This document shows, in pieces, positions 22,824 through 35,000 of a stretch of DNA of 64,000 bases. The notes beneath the pieces were generated by a model. That model searched no databases and was not told where the DNA came from. It was given only the letters and a program-made list of their open reading frames with translations. Source of the DNA: Nematostella vectensis (lineage: Eukaryota > Cnidaria > Anthozoa > Actiniaria > Edwardsiidae); assembly GCF_932526225.1 (NCBI RefSeq), contig NC_064036.1, forward strand, positions 4,527,501 through 4,591,500. The letters are read 5' to 3'. Positions within the stretch are counted from its first letter, which is position 1. The number at the start of each line of letters is the position of its first letter. Position numbers and translations under genes: made by a program.

Positions 22824-25800
22824 TCATATCAGTAACACCGCCCAATAAACTCCATTGAAGAGCACAAATGCAGACAAGAACCCAATCCTAGCATAAACCT
22901 CCACTTTGAGAGGTTCCGAGTCCTTGTCTTCAGGTTGTTTGCTACAGGTGTTACTGTTCTTGTGGTTGATGTTTGACGCTGTGGTTGATGTTTGGCTGTC
23001 AGGCCAGTTTCTAAAGGAATAGGTGTATGGCGACATATAGTCGTTTAGATGGACAGACTTGCGGATTTTCTTACTCTGAAATAAGAAGACGGAAACCCAT
23101 TTGTGTACCAGGGAAGGCTGCAGAATGTATGAAATGAATCTAGGAGAACCGGTTCCATTATATCGACAGAGACATGTCGCCATGTCGCCATGTCGCGTGA
23201 CATAGCGTGACTATGCATTTTAAAATATGATGAATGATTTTTCATTTCACTCTTAACATTTGTACTGTGTCATGTTTGTTGTCGGCAGCTCTAGGTCGTG
23301 TTGCGTCGGGGGTATAAAATTAAGTATGCCGCTTGCCGTGACGGGTAAGATAATGTCCCTATCAGCTATGTACCGGTAAAAGTGGTGAGCATGGTGTGAA
23401 GTATCCAGGTCGGTACCCAGGATTTTTCTTGGGAGGGGGGGAGGGTGGAATCCGAAAAAGTGGACCTAATTTTTCCTGCGGGGGGGAGTAAAAATCTGAC
23501 CACCTCCGAAAGAACAAAGAGGGATGTTTTATGCCTTTAGAGTATCTCCACGGAACGTTTATTGTCAGATTTGGCTACAAACCAGAGTGATCTAACTTAT
23601 GCTTTATAGTTTAATCTACAAAAGAGCACGCCTATTGAGAACCGAAAGTGGACCTTCGGCCGTTGTGGGGGCCGTTGGTAGGGGGTGCCGCTGGTATCAT
23701 GTCCTACCGTCGCACGTTTTGCCGTGGTTCACCATATCCTCCCTCGTGATATAACATGCCATATGGGTGTATACCATATTTTACTGCCTTATGGGGTCGG
23801 CCCTTGTGGGTACTGGGACAGAGAGGTCATTTAGGGATGGTATGGTGGTTATTGGGAAAGGGGTTTTATACTTGAGGGTGCCCTTAGTTACCACTGGAAG
23901 GGAGTTGTTGTTACCCTGGGGTTGCCTTACGGGAGGTATTTCGTTACCTTTGGGTGGCCCTTGTGACTACAAGGAGGGGGTTGTTGTTACTTTGAGGTGA
24001 CCCTAGTGACTACAAGGAGAGGGTTGTTGTTACTTATGGGTGGCCCTTGTGGCTACAAGGAGAGGGTTGTTGTTACTTATGGGTGGCCCTTGTGGCTACA
24101 AGGAGAGGGTTGTTGTTACTAAGGATGACCCTTGTGACTACAAGGAGAGGGTTGTTGTTACTTTGGGATGGCCCTTGTGGCTAAAAGGAGAGGGTTGTTG
24201 TTACTTTAGTACGGCCCTTGTTACCTTTGGGTGGCCCTTGTTCATGATCACTATATACTCCAGTAGCGTCCCAAGCACGAAGGTGAATGACGTCATCAGG
24301 TAGATGTCAATCGACTTGACGTAGGAGACGCGGGGCATACTTGCGTTCACGTTGCCCCAGATAGTCGCTATAGTAAGAAGTGTTGTAATACACAGGCTTA
24401 CGCGTGCTGGCGTAGCCCTGCGGTCCACCCAGAGTGACATCCACGCCACGAACACGATGGCCATGCAAGGGATGTAGATCTGAATCAGATAGAAGCCAAC
24501 TCGACGCTGGAATGTGAAGGAGGCCTTTAAGACAGAGTATTCACCTAATGACATGACCAGAAACGAGAATTTAGAGATGTTCCGCGTGCTCTAACTATCA
24601 TAAAGTTTAACGTATTCCTCAAAACGGCATTTATAAATGAGTATTAAAAAGCACCAAAAAGACCCTCTCAAAAATTCAAACTGTTCTTAATTTTTCAGTA
24701 GATCCAGGTCAATATATTTTCTCGTTCTTTTTAGTTATCTATTCTAGAAATAAGGTTGTTTCGCTGATTCGCTGTCCATTTACCTGCCACGTAGATTTCG
24801 TTTCTGAGGGATGTTGTGATCCTGGTCATGTAAAACTGAGACATCTCGCCATCCAGAACTTTGATACCAGGAGAGTTTTTCCAGCGATATAACAAGTGTC
24901 GCACCGGGTATGCATCTGCGAATATATATTATACACCGACACTCGTAAACCACGAGGTCTGATTGGTCAAGGGTCCATGTGTTATTAGAGGACACACGCA
25001 CGTTTGGTGTCAGCATGCGCGCGTGCTCCCCAAAATTATATTGTGATCAAGAAAAGTTTTTCAAACTTTTGTATAAAGCCAATAGATTTCATTTTTGCGT
25101 GCGTCTACCCCCTAGATGCACAGATGACGTCACAGCGTCTCATGGACAACAGTCACTCGACTGCGTCTCGTTGCGAAACATAAAGGGCCACGATCCTGAA
25201 TTTGGCGAGTACTTGCAAGCGTGGGAGCACCGGGAAATACTCTATAAGAATTAAATAAGATAAAAAAAAGATGGGGTGACGAGCGAAAATAAGCAAATCC
25301 AAGTTTGGGGAAACATTTTGAGCGGATTTGGAGACCCTTTTTACATAACAACATGGCGTCACACATGGTGTGACATGATTAATAATCACGTTGCATCACG
25401 TCACCTCACATCACGTTAACCCTATTCAGACCTGGGGGGGGGGCTATTTAACTTCTCAACCATAGAAGCTAAGAGGCTAAAACTTGGTGTCTTTTCGTAA
25501 AATCTATCTGCGGACGTTTTGATGCCATTGGCATGTCGAGGAGACGCTCCATATTACCATGGCAACCGTTTTTTCACACATAGGTTTCCCAGAACTAAAA
25601 AGTAGTGATTTTTTATATTTTGGTCCTGTTTCTCAGATTTAAATGCCTCTTTTGGCTTTATAAGTTTTTCTAGGTGACAAGTTTCACAACAGCGCTAGAA
25701 TTTTTTTACCTCGTATATTTGGGGGGAGGGGTGGGTAAATTTTGCTCTCTCAAAGGAGCTGTTGTTTAAAATGTCACTTGATTTACTAGATTACAATTTG

Positions 25801-28800
25801 AAAGCTAATATTATGCATTTATCATTACTATGAGAAGTCATACATGCATGCAAATACTTTTTGTAATAATTACAGATTTTGTTTTCTTTTGCAAAAATTA
25901 ATCCAAGATGGCGGATTAAAAAAAATTGATTATAAACGTTTTTATGGCCTTTTTGCATTGTAAAGCCGTTAAAAGGTTGATTTTGGCATATCTTAATGAT
26001 GTAAAATGATTTCAACCCGATATCCGATAATTTAGGCAATATTTGAAAGAATATCAAGACATCGTATTTATGACATCATTGTGACGTCATAATTGATTCC
26101 ACCACACCCAAAGTAGAGCGTGACGATTCTGTAAGTTTGATAGTCAAAGCCGTTCATGAAATACGGAAGGCGACCCTTTTAGCCCCCCCCCCCCTTCCCC
26201 CCTCCAGTCACAGGCAGCTCAAAATAGCCCAGTCTGAATAGGGTTAAATTATAAAAGTACTTACAGCTAATAATACTAAGGTTGCAGGTCTGCTCGTCCA
26301 TGGGATATCGACGCAGATTCATGTGACACCGCGCTATCAGTGTGGCCCTGTTGACAAACAAGCAAACGTGTAAGAGTAGCCAGTAATCCATTAATAATGC
26401 CCTCATAAGCATCGATGGCAAGATGGCAAACAGCAAGATGGCAAACATAGACCAAGTCATATTCTTGTCACTTGGTTTCATTTTAAGGTGCGTGTAAACA
26501 AAATACGCGTTTCCACTTCGTGTTTACCCTTCTTGTTTACCTTGTACCCCAGAACACGCGTCCCCCTGTTCGTGTTTACCCTTCGTGTTTACCTAGTACC
26601 CCAGAACACGCGTACCCCCTGTTCGTATTTACCCTTCGTGTTTACCTAGTACCCAAGAACACGCGTCTTCCCTGTTCGTGTTTACCCTTCGTGTTTACCT
26701 TGTACCCCAGAACACGCGTACCCCCTGTTCGTATTTACCCTTCGTGTTTACCTAGTACCTCAGAACACGCGTCCCCCCTGTTCGTGTTTACCCTTCATGT
26801 TTACCTTGTACCCCAGAACACGCGTACCCCCTGTTCGTATTTACCCTTCGTGTTTACCTTGTACCCCAGAACACGCATAACCCCCTGTTCGTGTTTACCC
26901 TTCTTGTTTACCTTGTACCCCAGAACACGCGTCCCCCCTGTTCGTGTTTACCCTTCGTGTTTACCTTGTACCCCAGAACACGCGTACCCCCTGTTCGTAT
27001 TTACCCTTCTTGTTTACCTTGTACCCCAGAACACGCGTCCCCCTGTTCGTCATTACCCTTCGTGTTTACCTTGTACCCCAGAACACGCGTACCCCCTGTT
27101 CGTATTTACCCTTCTTGTTTACCTTGTATCCCAGAACACGCGCCCCCCCTGTTCGTCATTACCCTTCGTGTTTACCTTGTACCTCAGAACACGCGTCCCC
27201 CCTGTTCGTCATTACCCTTCGTGTTTACCTAGTACCTCACAACACGCGTCCCCCCTGTTCGTCATTACCCTTTGTGTTTACCTAGTACCTCAGAACACGC
27301 GTCCCCCCTGTTCGTGTTTACCCTTCGTGTTTACCTTGTACCCAAGAACACGCGTCCCCCCTGTTAGTGTTTACCCTTCTTGTTTACCTTGTACCCCAGA
27401 ACACGCGTCCCCCCGGCGTGACGTCTAGCTTGTGATTGGCTACCATCACGTTATGCATGTAAGCATGACTGGCATCCACGAAGACTGTGTCCGGGACCCA
27501 CACAAAGTCAGCAGGGTGCTTGGTACCTGTCGTCAATGTCATCGTCTCGTTCATGTTATGACGTAATCGCGGATCGTGCCAGCTTTGTCGGAAAAACATG
27601 TCTAGACTGAATTTCTGCGGAGAACACGATATAGACCAATCAATTAAAATGACACGTGCTTAACGGTTTGGAGAAGGACCATTTCTCATTGCTACGTGGC
27701 CAATAATGAATGTACGTATGTTTACTCTAATCCATTTAGTTCTTCTGATCGAGTTGATCCAGAAGCTCGTATTTAAGGTGATTTTTCCTGCCCTTGTCTA
27801 CCAAGACGCGCTTGACACCACCAATTTATTTGTGCTATGTGAGAGGAGGGAGCATGGCTAAACTAGATTTGTAATACAGACAAGATCGTCGTAAGGTTTA
27901 GGTCAGTTTTAGCTAAAAATAACTAAAAATACTAAGAATAACTAAAAAATACCGTAACTTACTCGCTAAAAACACTTCCTGTCGACATTCAAATGTAATG
28001 TTGCTGACTGAACCCATAATTCTGTGTTACTTAGTTTTTTATCGCAATGGGCTCAATAAACAGAATATCTTTTACGTATGTGATCGAACCTGTTGGCTCC
28101 AACAGGTACACTAAAAATACCAAAGCTGCCCATCGGGAATTTTAAACAAAAAAGCTTGTGAGTACCTCCTTTTTGAAATTGTGATTAGCAACCTTCATGC
28201 AAGAACATGGATAAAATAATAAGGATTGATACTTAAAGGCTCGCTTACCATGTCTGCTTCTTGTAAGTTCCCGAACGAGGCAACGGAAATATCAATAAGG
28301 ATTTCCACTGGATCGCCTAGAAGAGCAAAAAAGGAACTTAACTAGGGAGGTATGGAAGAATGATGAGAGAGTAATTAGAGTATACAGGAAAGCAAAAAGG
28401 AACTTAACTAGGGGAGGATGGAAGAATGATGAGAGAGTAAGTAGAGTATACAGGTAAGCAGAAAAGAAACTTAACGAGGGAGGGATGGAAGACTGATGAG
28501 AGAGTAAGTAGAGTATACAGGTTAGCAAAAAAGGAACTTAACTAGGGAGGGATGGAGGAATGATGAGAGAGTAAGTGGAGTATACAGGTCTGTTAGCGTT
28601 AGGGTCTTGGAATTATGGGGTTTTATCAAGAATGCAGGAATATGCAAGATTTAAAGGGTTTGATATTTATGAATGGTAAAAGTAAATAGTGAAAGAATGG
28701 TTAAGATAACTGGTAAAGGAATGTTAAATGATCGCAAAAGAAAATGGTGAAGGATGGTAAAGGTAAATGGTAAAGGAATGGTAAAGATGGTAAAAGTAAA

Positions 28801-30237
28801 TGGTGAAAGATGGCAAAAGAAGGTAACGGAATGGTAAAGGATGGTAAAAGTAAATGGTGAAGGATGGCAAAGGATGGTAAAGGAATGGTAAAGGATGGAA
28901 AAAGTAAATGGTGAAGGATGGTAAAGGAATGGTAAGGGATAATAAAAGTGAATGGTAAAGGATGGTAAAGGAATACTGAAGAAATGCTAAAGGTTTGAGG
29001 ATCGGGTGACAGTGCTGGAGAGGTAAAGCCTAGGACTATGGCGTTTTGTCAAGGATGACTGATATCATCATATTTAATAAATGCGTATATACCCTGGTAG
29101 TTAGGACGGATTTTGCTTTCATACCCCTCCAGCATGGAGTGCAACCGCTTAGTGGCGGTCAGCGTGGCAATATCGTCTTTGCTTTTGCCAGAGAACGTTG
29201 ATTGAGAAAACTGAGCCTCGCTGCAAATGAATAAAGCGGTGTCATATAACACTCCTAGAACCATCAGCATGGTTTTCTTCGCAGCCACGTCTTTTGTGAT
29301 CAAAGGAGTCTGAATCTCGACCAGAGCTCTTTGTTTATGCGCCAGGAGAGTAGCAAATATTTGCTGGTTAGAAGGGGGTTGCACAGTAAAAGATATCATA
29401 TGGAAAACGAATAGTATTTGATGATATTTTTTTGCATATAAAGAAAACGTTGTAGTTTTGGGGGTCTGGTACCTAGGAATCTTAGTTTCTTTTCAGAGAA
29501 TTCTCCATTTGACTAAAGATGGTCACAAACGCTGTTTTTCTTTTCTGATTACAAGTCATAAAGTATACGAAGCACCTGCAGTACGGCAACCTTAAAAATG
29601 ACAAGAATCATACAGTTTTTCCAAATAAGGAATATATTATTTTCCTTATATGGAGACCGCGTTTGGCAAAAACGACAATTTTTGGTTAAATTTTCTTGAT
29701 ATGGGTGGGGGGGGGGGGGGGGGGGGGCGCCTGTGTGGGTGAAATTCGATAGAGCCAAAATACTAGGAAAAAGGTCAAGCCGTGCAGTAAAGTTTTGCTA
29801 AGGATGCCCCAGGGAAAATCTTTATGAGACACTTTTAAATAAAACACAGGTAAAAAAAAAAGAATATTGCCATTTTACCGTCGAAAAAGTCACCACAAGA
29901 CATTATTAGTTTCAAAATGCTTTGACTTCTTGTTATCTTTTATCTTTATTTGATGTACAAATATGTAACCATACTGTAGATTAAAGAATGAGACTTAAAT
30001 GATTTGAGTGTTACTCACATACATCAGCACTAAGTACGTTTAAAGCCTCTTAAAAGTTCAACCTTTCATACACTCAATAATTTAAATGTGACTTCAAAAC
30101 ATTTTTGTTAGATACTTTACGGTTGCGATCTTATAAGAAGAACTAAAGAAAATAATAATAACTGATGAAACATACCTCTGCCAGATGGACATAGTCATTA
30201 ACGTTGCCATGACAAACAGCCATAAAGCGAGCTCCAT
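22824..30237 (-). CDS. Cys-loop ligand-gated anion channel subunit (glycine/GABA-A receptor-like), copy 1
   Basis: Subunit of a pentameric receptor channel in the plasma membrane. Eight minus-strand exons join in consistent phase: 30237..30176, 29220..29093, 28316..28249, 27614..27388, 26347..26265, 24915..24784, 24544..24225, 23075..22824, giving 423 residues. [19 protein letters not shown] is the signal peptide. The ligand domain has LLEGY-like [27 protein letters not shown] and [17 protein letters not shown]. The Cys-loop is complete (Cys169 and Cys183, 13 residues between). M1 is about 251-272; M2 begins after the PAR motif at 279-281, which in this family marks anion selectivity; M3 is about 312-334; a short cytoplasmic loop and M4 (398-423) follow. 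No second cysteine pair is seen in loop C, so it is closer to GABA-type than glycine-alpha organisation. The ligand cannot be assigned. An inverted duplicate lies at 42223-48206. Confidence 0.9.
23780..24240 (-). repeat. Minisatellite seeded by channel exon 7 and its 5' splice site, copy 1
   Basis: The coding end of exon 7, AACAAGGGCCACCCAAAG, and the donor GTAACA begin a roughly 43-bp tandem unit that fills the adjacent intron with about ten increasingly degraded copies. In the sense direction each unit reads CACAAGGGCCACCC, AAAGTAACAACAA, then CCCTCTCCTTGTAG. It therefore carries a donor-like site and a pyrimidine tract plus AG, as if every unit were a tiny exon. Confidence 0.85.
25420..26243. 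mobile_element. TTAA-flanked non-autonomous (piggyBac-like) element
   Basis: An 824-bp element with terminal inverted repeats CCCTATTCAGACCTGGG and, at the far end, the complement of CCCAGTCTGAATAGGG. Both ends are flanked by TTAA (25416-25419 and 26244-26247), the target duplication of the piggyBac superfamily. No transposase frame is present. It lies 17 bases into the channel intron after the 26265 donor. The matching intron of the duplicate is about 580 bp and lacks it. A solitary related end occurs at 31424. Confidence 0.75.
26515..27414 (-). repeat. Minisatellite seeded by channel exon 4 and its 5' splice site, copy 1
   Basis: About 17 copies of a 52-53 bp unit. In the sense (minus) direction a unit reads GGGGGGACGCGTGTTCTGGG, then TACAAG, then the donor GTAAACAAGAAGGG and intron bases. 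The first unit is the true end of exon 4, coding GGRVFWGTR, with its real donor at 27387. Most downstream units keep TACAAG or TACTAG before GTAAAC, so many decoy 5' splice sites follow the real one. Long open frames across the array on the + strand are artefacts of its periodicity. Confidence 0.92.
28320..28590. repeat. Minisatellite next to channel exon 3 acceptor
   Basis: Four to five copies of a roughly 62-bp unit containing GGAACTTAACTAGGGAGG, GGAAGAATGATGAGAGAGTA and GAGTATACAGG. It begins within about 10 bases of the exon-3 acceptor, so it forms the polypyrimidine region of that splice site. The matching intron of the duplicate lacks it, so it expanded after duplication. Confidence 0.85.
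28676..28990. repeat. Degenerate short repeat rich in GGTAAA
   Basis: Purine-rich sequence made of irregular GGATGGTAAAGGAATGGTAA-like units inside the intron before channel exon 3. It is a simple-sequence region with no gene. Confidence 0.8.
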
Positions 30238-31789
30238 CGAAGATCTTTAATGACTGCCAATCAATTATTGATAGTCAATAAAAGGGTTGCATTAGGGCCG
30301 ATTGTGTGTGAAGAAATGGAATGCACTGCATACAAGGTTGCACTGCGTACAAGGTTGACAATGATAGCAAGAGGCCTAGGAGCAGCATTTCCTTCGCGGA
30401 TAGATATAGCACAACCATTTTACTTTATCATGAGAAGTTAGGATCGTTACAAAGAACCGGGAAAAACAGTCGATGTACTGTAAGGCGAAGATATCAAACC
30501 TATTTGAGATAAGGGAGGAGTTAGCTGCAAGGCATACTGGTTGTCCTAAGTACTCGCCATATAGTAATCATAACAAATCACTTGCAAAATGAACTACGCT
30601 GGGTAGCCCAAAGGATGTTAGGGAATGTTTTTGGGTTACATATGTAAATATTTCTATTCTGTTACTGCTGGATGGTAAAAAAAAGGCGAGAAAGTTCTCT
30701 CGGTGGCTCTAGCCATTCTACATGGATCTCATGTGTTCGCCACATGAAGCGTATTAACCAGAAATTAACCAACTTTTTTAACACGATCGGATAATTTCTT
30801 CCGCGTGGGTGTGTTCAAATCAATAATTTGAATAGACACAGACGATGATAGTATCATATCATATAAATCACGACGCGGAAAATTATTTTTAAAGTATTCG
30901 ATTTCGTTTCTAACCATTCCCTAGCATTATTTACCCTCTTTGATAATTTTTTTTATCTAACGTATTTAAAAGAACACATCAGGCCTGACAAAATTCATTT
31001 TTCACTTTAAGAGTCTCGCGCCTATTTTACTCAAGCATTTCTCGAGTACAAGTAGCTTTGTAATTTTGAGCGTTCAAGCATCCGTTCTTGCTACACAGTT
31101 TTACTGGAATAAGAAATATAAAAAGGAGAGATATAACTAGTAAAATCATATGGGATAAAAATGGGATGCAGCAAATTTTTTTTTAAATCGAAAGCGAGGA
31201 GAGATGAATTGAGATGAATTATAAGACAAGCGAAATGAGTTCCATCATTCTATTATACGGTCTATGTATTAAAAGACTCCTCTTTCCTTTCTATTTACAA
31301 GGAGATTTCTTAATACTTACAAACAAATAAGGCATGGCCATTTGCATTGCTTGCAGTCTTGACTCCGATAGTCCTGACTGATTGACTCGATATGAGACCT
31401 CGCATGCTATTACCATATGTTAACCCTATTCAGATATGGTGTTTTTAGAAATATGGACTAGGGGGGAGGGTAAATATTATGAAAAAGCCGAAAAGAGGAA
31501 AACATCAACTACTGGCGGTCAGATGAAAAAAAAAATGTCCGCGGGGGAGGTAAGAATATATGAAAAAAATATTTTTTTGCCTGCCTACGGCTATTATTCT
31601 ATGATTTCTTCGTTTCTCTAAATAAAAATTGAAATCAAAGAAAATCTTCTTTTCTGTAAATACCGTTTCCATTGCCTGCTAGCAAATTAAAATCAAAGAA
31701 AATCGGACGCGATAGAACACAATTGAAAGTTTGATTATATTTGATGGTCATTGTTATATCATTATCATTGTTATCATTCTCATTATCAC

Positions 31790-31906
31790 TAATATCATTG
31801 TTATCATCATCATCATAACCACCACCACCATCACCATCATAATCATCATCATCATCACCATCATCATCATCACCATCATCACCATCATCATTATCATCAC
31901 CATCAC

Positions 31907-31971
<65 letters not shown>

Positions 31972-32052
31972 CCATCACCATCACCATCACCATCATCACC
32001 ATCATCATTATCATCATCATCATCATCACCACCACCATCATCACCATCACCC
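31790..32052. repeat. (CAT)n-rich microsatellite
   Basis: Mixed ATC, ACC and ATT triplets around a pure CAT core of about 20 units near 31910-31970. Long Asp-rich and Ile-rich frames through it are artefacts. Confidence 0.95.
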
Positions 32053-35000
32053 ACTATCAACATCACCGCAACCATCTTTATCATTATTAACGTTATCACG
32101 CTTTATGTGCGTGGTTGCCATATTCTTCATATCATGAATCACTGTACTGCCGTGTCACGTGGTTCCGATGTCACGTGACTAATTAAGTTTTTCCGCTGGT
32201 CTTATCGTGGGTAAATCATTGGGACATAAGGCCCGCAGTGGTCTGAATATTGCAAGTGAATTATTCACAGCAGCTAACTTATTTAAGCTTATCTTTGGCA
32301 AACCGTGGAGACGCCAAGGCTAAGGAAAGCTCGTCTTACACGAATTTTTAAGGCTTCGTCTGATATCAAAAGACTTAAATCTTGCCGTCGTCTAAGCGTT
32401 TATGCTCGTACTCGCCGATTTTGTAGATTTTCATTACTTACAGTTTGTCTTGTTATCATACAAGAAATAATAGTGTCTTCAAAATATTCAATTTATCGAG
32501 GTTTTGTTGAAATCCCTCCATCAGCTAGAATTTTCGCGCGTCGACCTCGTGTGAACAAACTAGCATGTTAGGGATATATTGTGAGGTTCCTAATATTTAT
32601 TACTTTTCTCATGTTATGGCTACATCCTTTACGCTGCTAATCTAAATCGATATTCATTTTAAAACAAAATAAGTTACTTAATCCATATCAGCGAAAACGA
32701 AACGTAATTTTGAAATCACCCGTGGCCAAATTCCGATTTAAACTAAAAAATGACTAAATTACAACACACCTGTAGAAAAAAAGTTTGGGCAATACCCTTG
32801 TCTCAACAACAAAACGTTTTGCATTTTACTTCGCTTACCTTTAAGAGTGAATGCGCTATGAATTCTGTTTTAATCTTCTCCGTGAAGATTGTCGGTACTT
32901 CGGATTACACGAAGACGCAAAGTAAGAGAGTCGATCGTAGGAAGAGTATGCTCTCGCTGTATTTAGCACTGTGTCTGCTTAATTAATGGTAGCAAATGGA
33001 TCTCAAGCCTGTTTACCTTTGATTAATAAACCGCACAACACATACAATTATCAGGAGCTCAAGTGTAACCGAGACGCCTTGTAATGGACTCCCTATTCGC
33101 ACGAATAAATGCTATGCTTCCCAGTTTGTGAAAAAAAAAACAGATATATACATAGACGTATTGCCGAAGGCATTTCAAAATCCTTTTAAGCATTTCCTTG
33201 CCTAACTACAAAGACAACAAAAAAAAGTAATTCTATTTCAATACATATTTCTCTTTCCAATTTTTTTATGGGATTATTAGCCGTTATGAATTTGTTTTCC
33301 CTTAAAAATACACGACAAACCTATTTGTAAAGCGAATGATGCGCTAGAAATCTTAATGATCTTTCGGTCGAAGTGGCGGCAAGGTGCGCTATGATTTGCA
33401 CAATATACATCGTTTGAATCATAGAGCTTGGCCGACTAAAATTAAATTCAGACATGTCTTTTTTATAACCTATATCAGTTTGCGATAGTGAAAGGTGAAG
33501 ATTAAACACTTACTTACCTCGATGCTAAAGAATGCGTAACTGCACGCGAATGAGTGCTAAGCATGACTGTGTCCTATCCATTAATTGAAAGAAATATCCC
33601 CGAACTTCCAAGAGTACTTGTAAAAAAAGAGGCTACGATGGAGTAACCAACAGAGGGTACTTCACCCTCCTTGATGTACAAGTGGGTACTTACAGGAACA
33701 CGAAAAAGGCGCTTAAACACTTTGTAATGCCGACATAGCGTTAGAGCAGACATTCATGATCATTGAAGACTTCTAAATTTGTTTAAATTTATTCAAATTG
33801 AACAATGCAGAATGTGATGAAATCATTCAACGCCTTATTTTCTGAAAAGGCTATTGTGTACTTACATGAGTTACTTAAAACAGATCATTCCATTATTTGC
33901 TCCATTCCAGATCTCTTCTTGCGTCAGCCATGAATAAAAACGTAAAAAATCAAACAAACAATCTAAGAAGTATTATTTTCTGCTAGACATTTAGTTCCTT
34001 ATCTCATCGTATGATAACTTCCAGAAGTAACAAAGATCTACTACTGCCATTCATGGCTGCTAAAATAGATTTGTTTTAATCTACGTGATTGCTTTGATTT
34101 CTCACTAGCTGATGTTATTTGAAGACTCATACCGGGCGCATGCGCTTAACAAGGAAACGAAGACTTAAAATTTTGCGATATAGGCTGATTTTTATAATTA
34201 GAAAGGCCGTGTTGTGGTGCCCAGAGGAAGCGCGCCCCTAATGCCCACACTAGCTTGCTGTCTTGTACAACCTTCGCGGCGTACTGCGGGCTCATAACGG
34301 CTTAACATCGCGCTTGGATATTAGCCGAGTTCAGCTCTTACTAATTAAATGTATTTTCGATGATTCACAATGCGTATTCAGCGCCGTATTGAAGGAAAAG
34401 ATACTTTATCAGTATTGTTGCTCTGCGACTGCGTGTTTTTTTTTTAAGATGACGAAGGTTCCCCTCTTAAAAAAATCCTTACTTACGGGTCCGTCGAGCG
34501 AGCGTTTGAAGCTCTTCCAGTATGTCTGTACAATTAATATAGTGCAGCACAAGTTTTGTTTTCTCAATGTTGAAGTCAGCTTGTAACGACGCAGTAAGCC
34601 GGTATCTTCGCCCTTACGAGTTGAAAGTCATCTGTTAACGAAGTATTTACCCGGGAGCATTGATAAGTTTGTCGAAATGCAATACTTGGCTGCATCAATG
34701 GGCATGCTTGAAGGAAATAGTGGTCTTTGCGGGCGCTCTTTAAAGAATCTTTTTGCAGAGGCCGAAGGAAAACGCTAGGTCCTCTGAGTGTGGTGATCAT
34801 AAAAGTTGTAGGGTTTGTTACATGCCCACACTTCTCACAGCGGGGTACTTCTTCAAGAAAATTGAGATACGAAAGTACATTGTCAAGCACAGGTAGCTCA
34901 GAGATTGTTCACACGACCATACAGCTAACATAAATAAATAAATATTTGTCTATACTTTACACGTTTTGTATGAATGGTCGTGTCCTGCATTACACTGGAA

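Noticed and set aside
26520..27428. 302-codon open frame rich in Pro, Tyr, Val and Leu on the + strand
   Set aside because: It lies entirely in the 53-bp minisatellite, antisense to channel exon 4. It is open only because the three-unit period lacks stops, and the same pattern recurs at 44239-44835 on the other strand.
31635..32099. Asp-rich, Ile-rich and Met-rich reading frames
   Set aside because: All three are frames of the same CAT-type microsatellite.
34576..34890. 104-codon minus-strand frame with a CEKC motif
   Set aside because: A single CxxC is weak evidence and there is no neighbouring exon or conservation cue.
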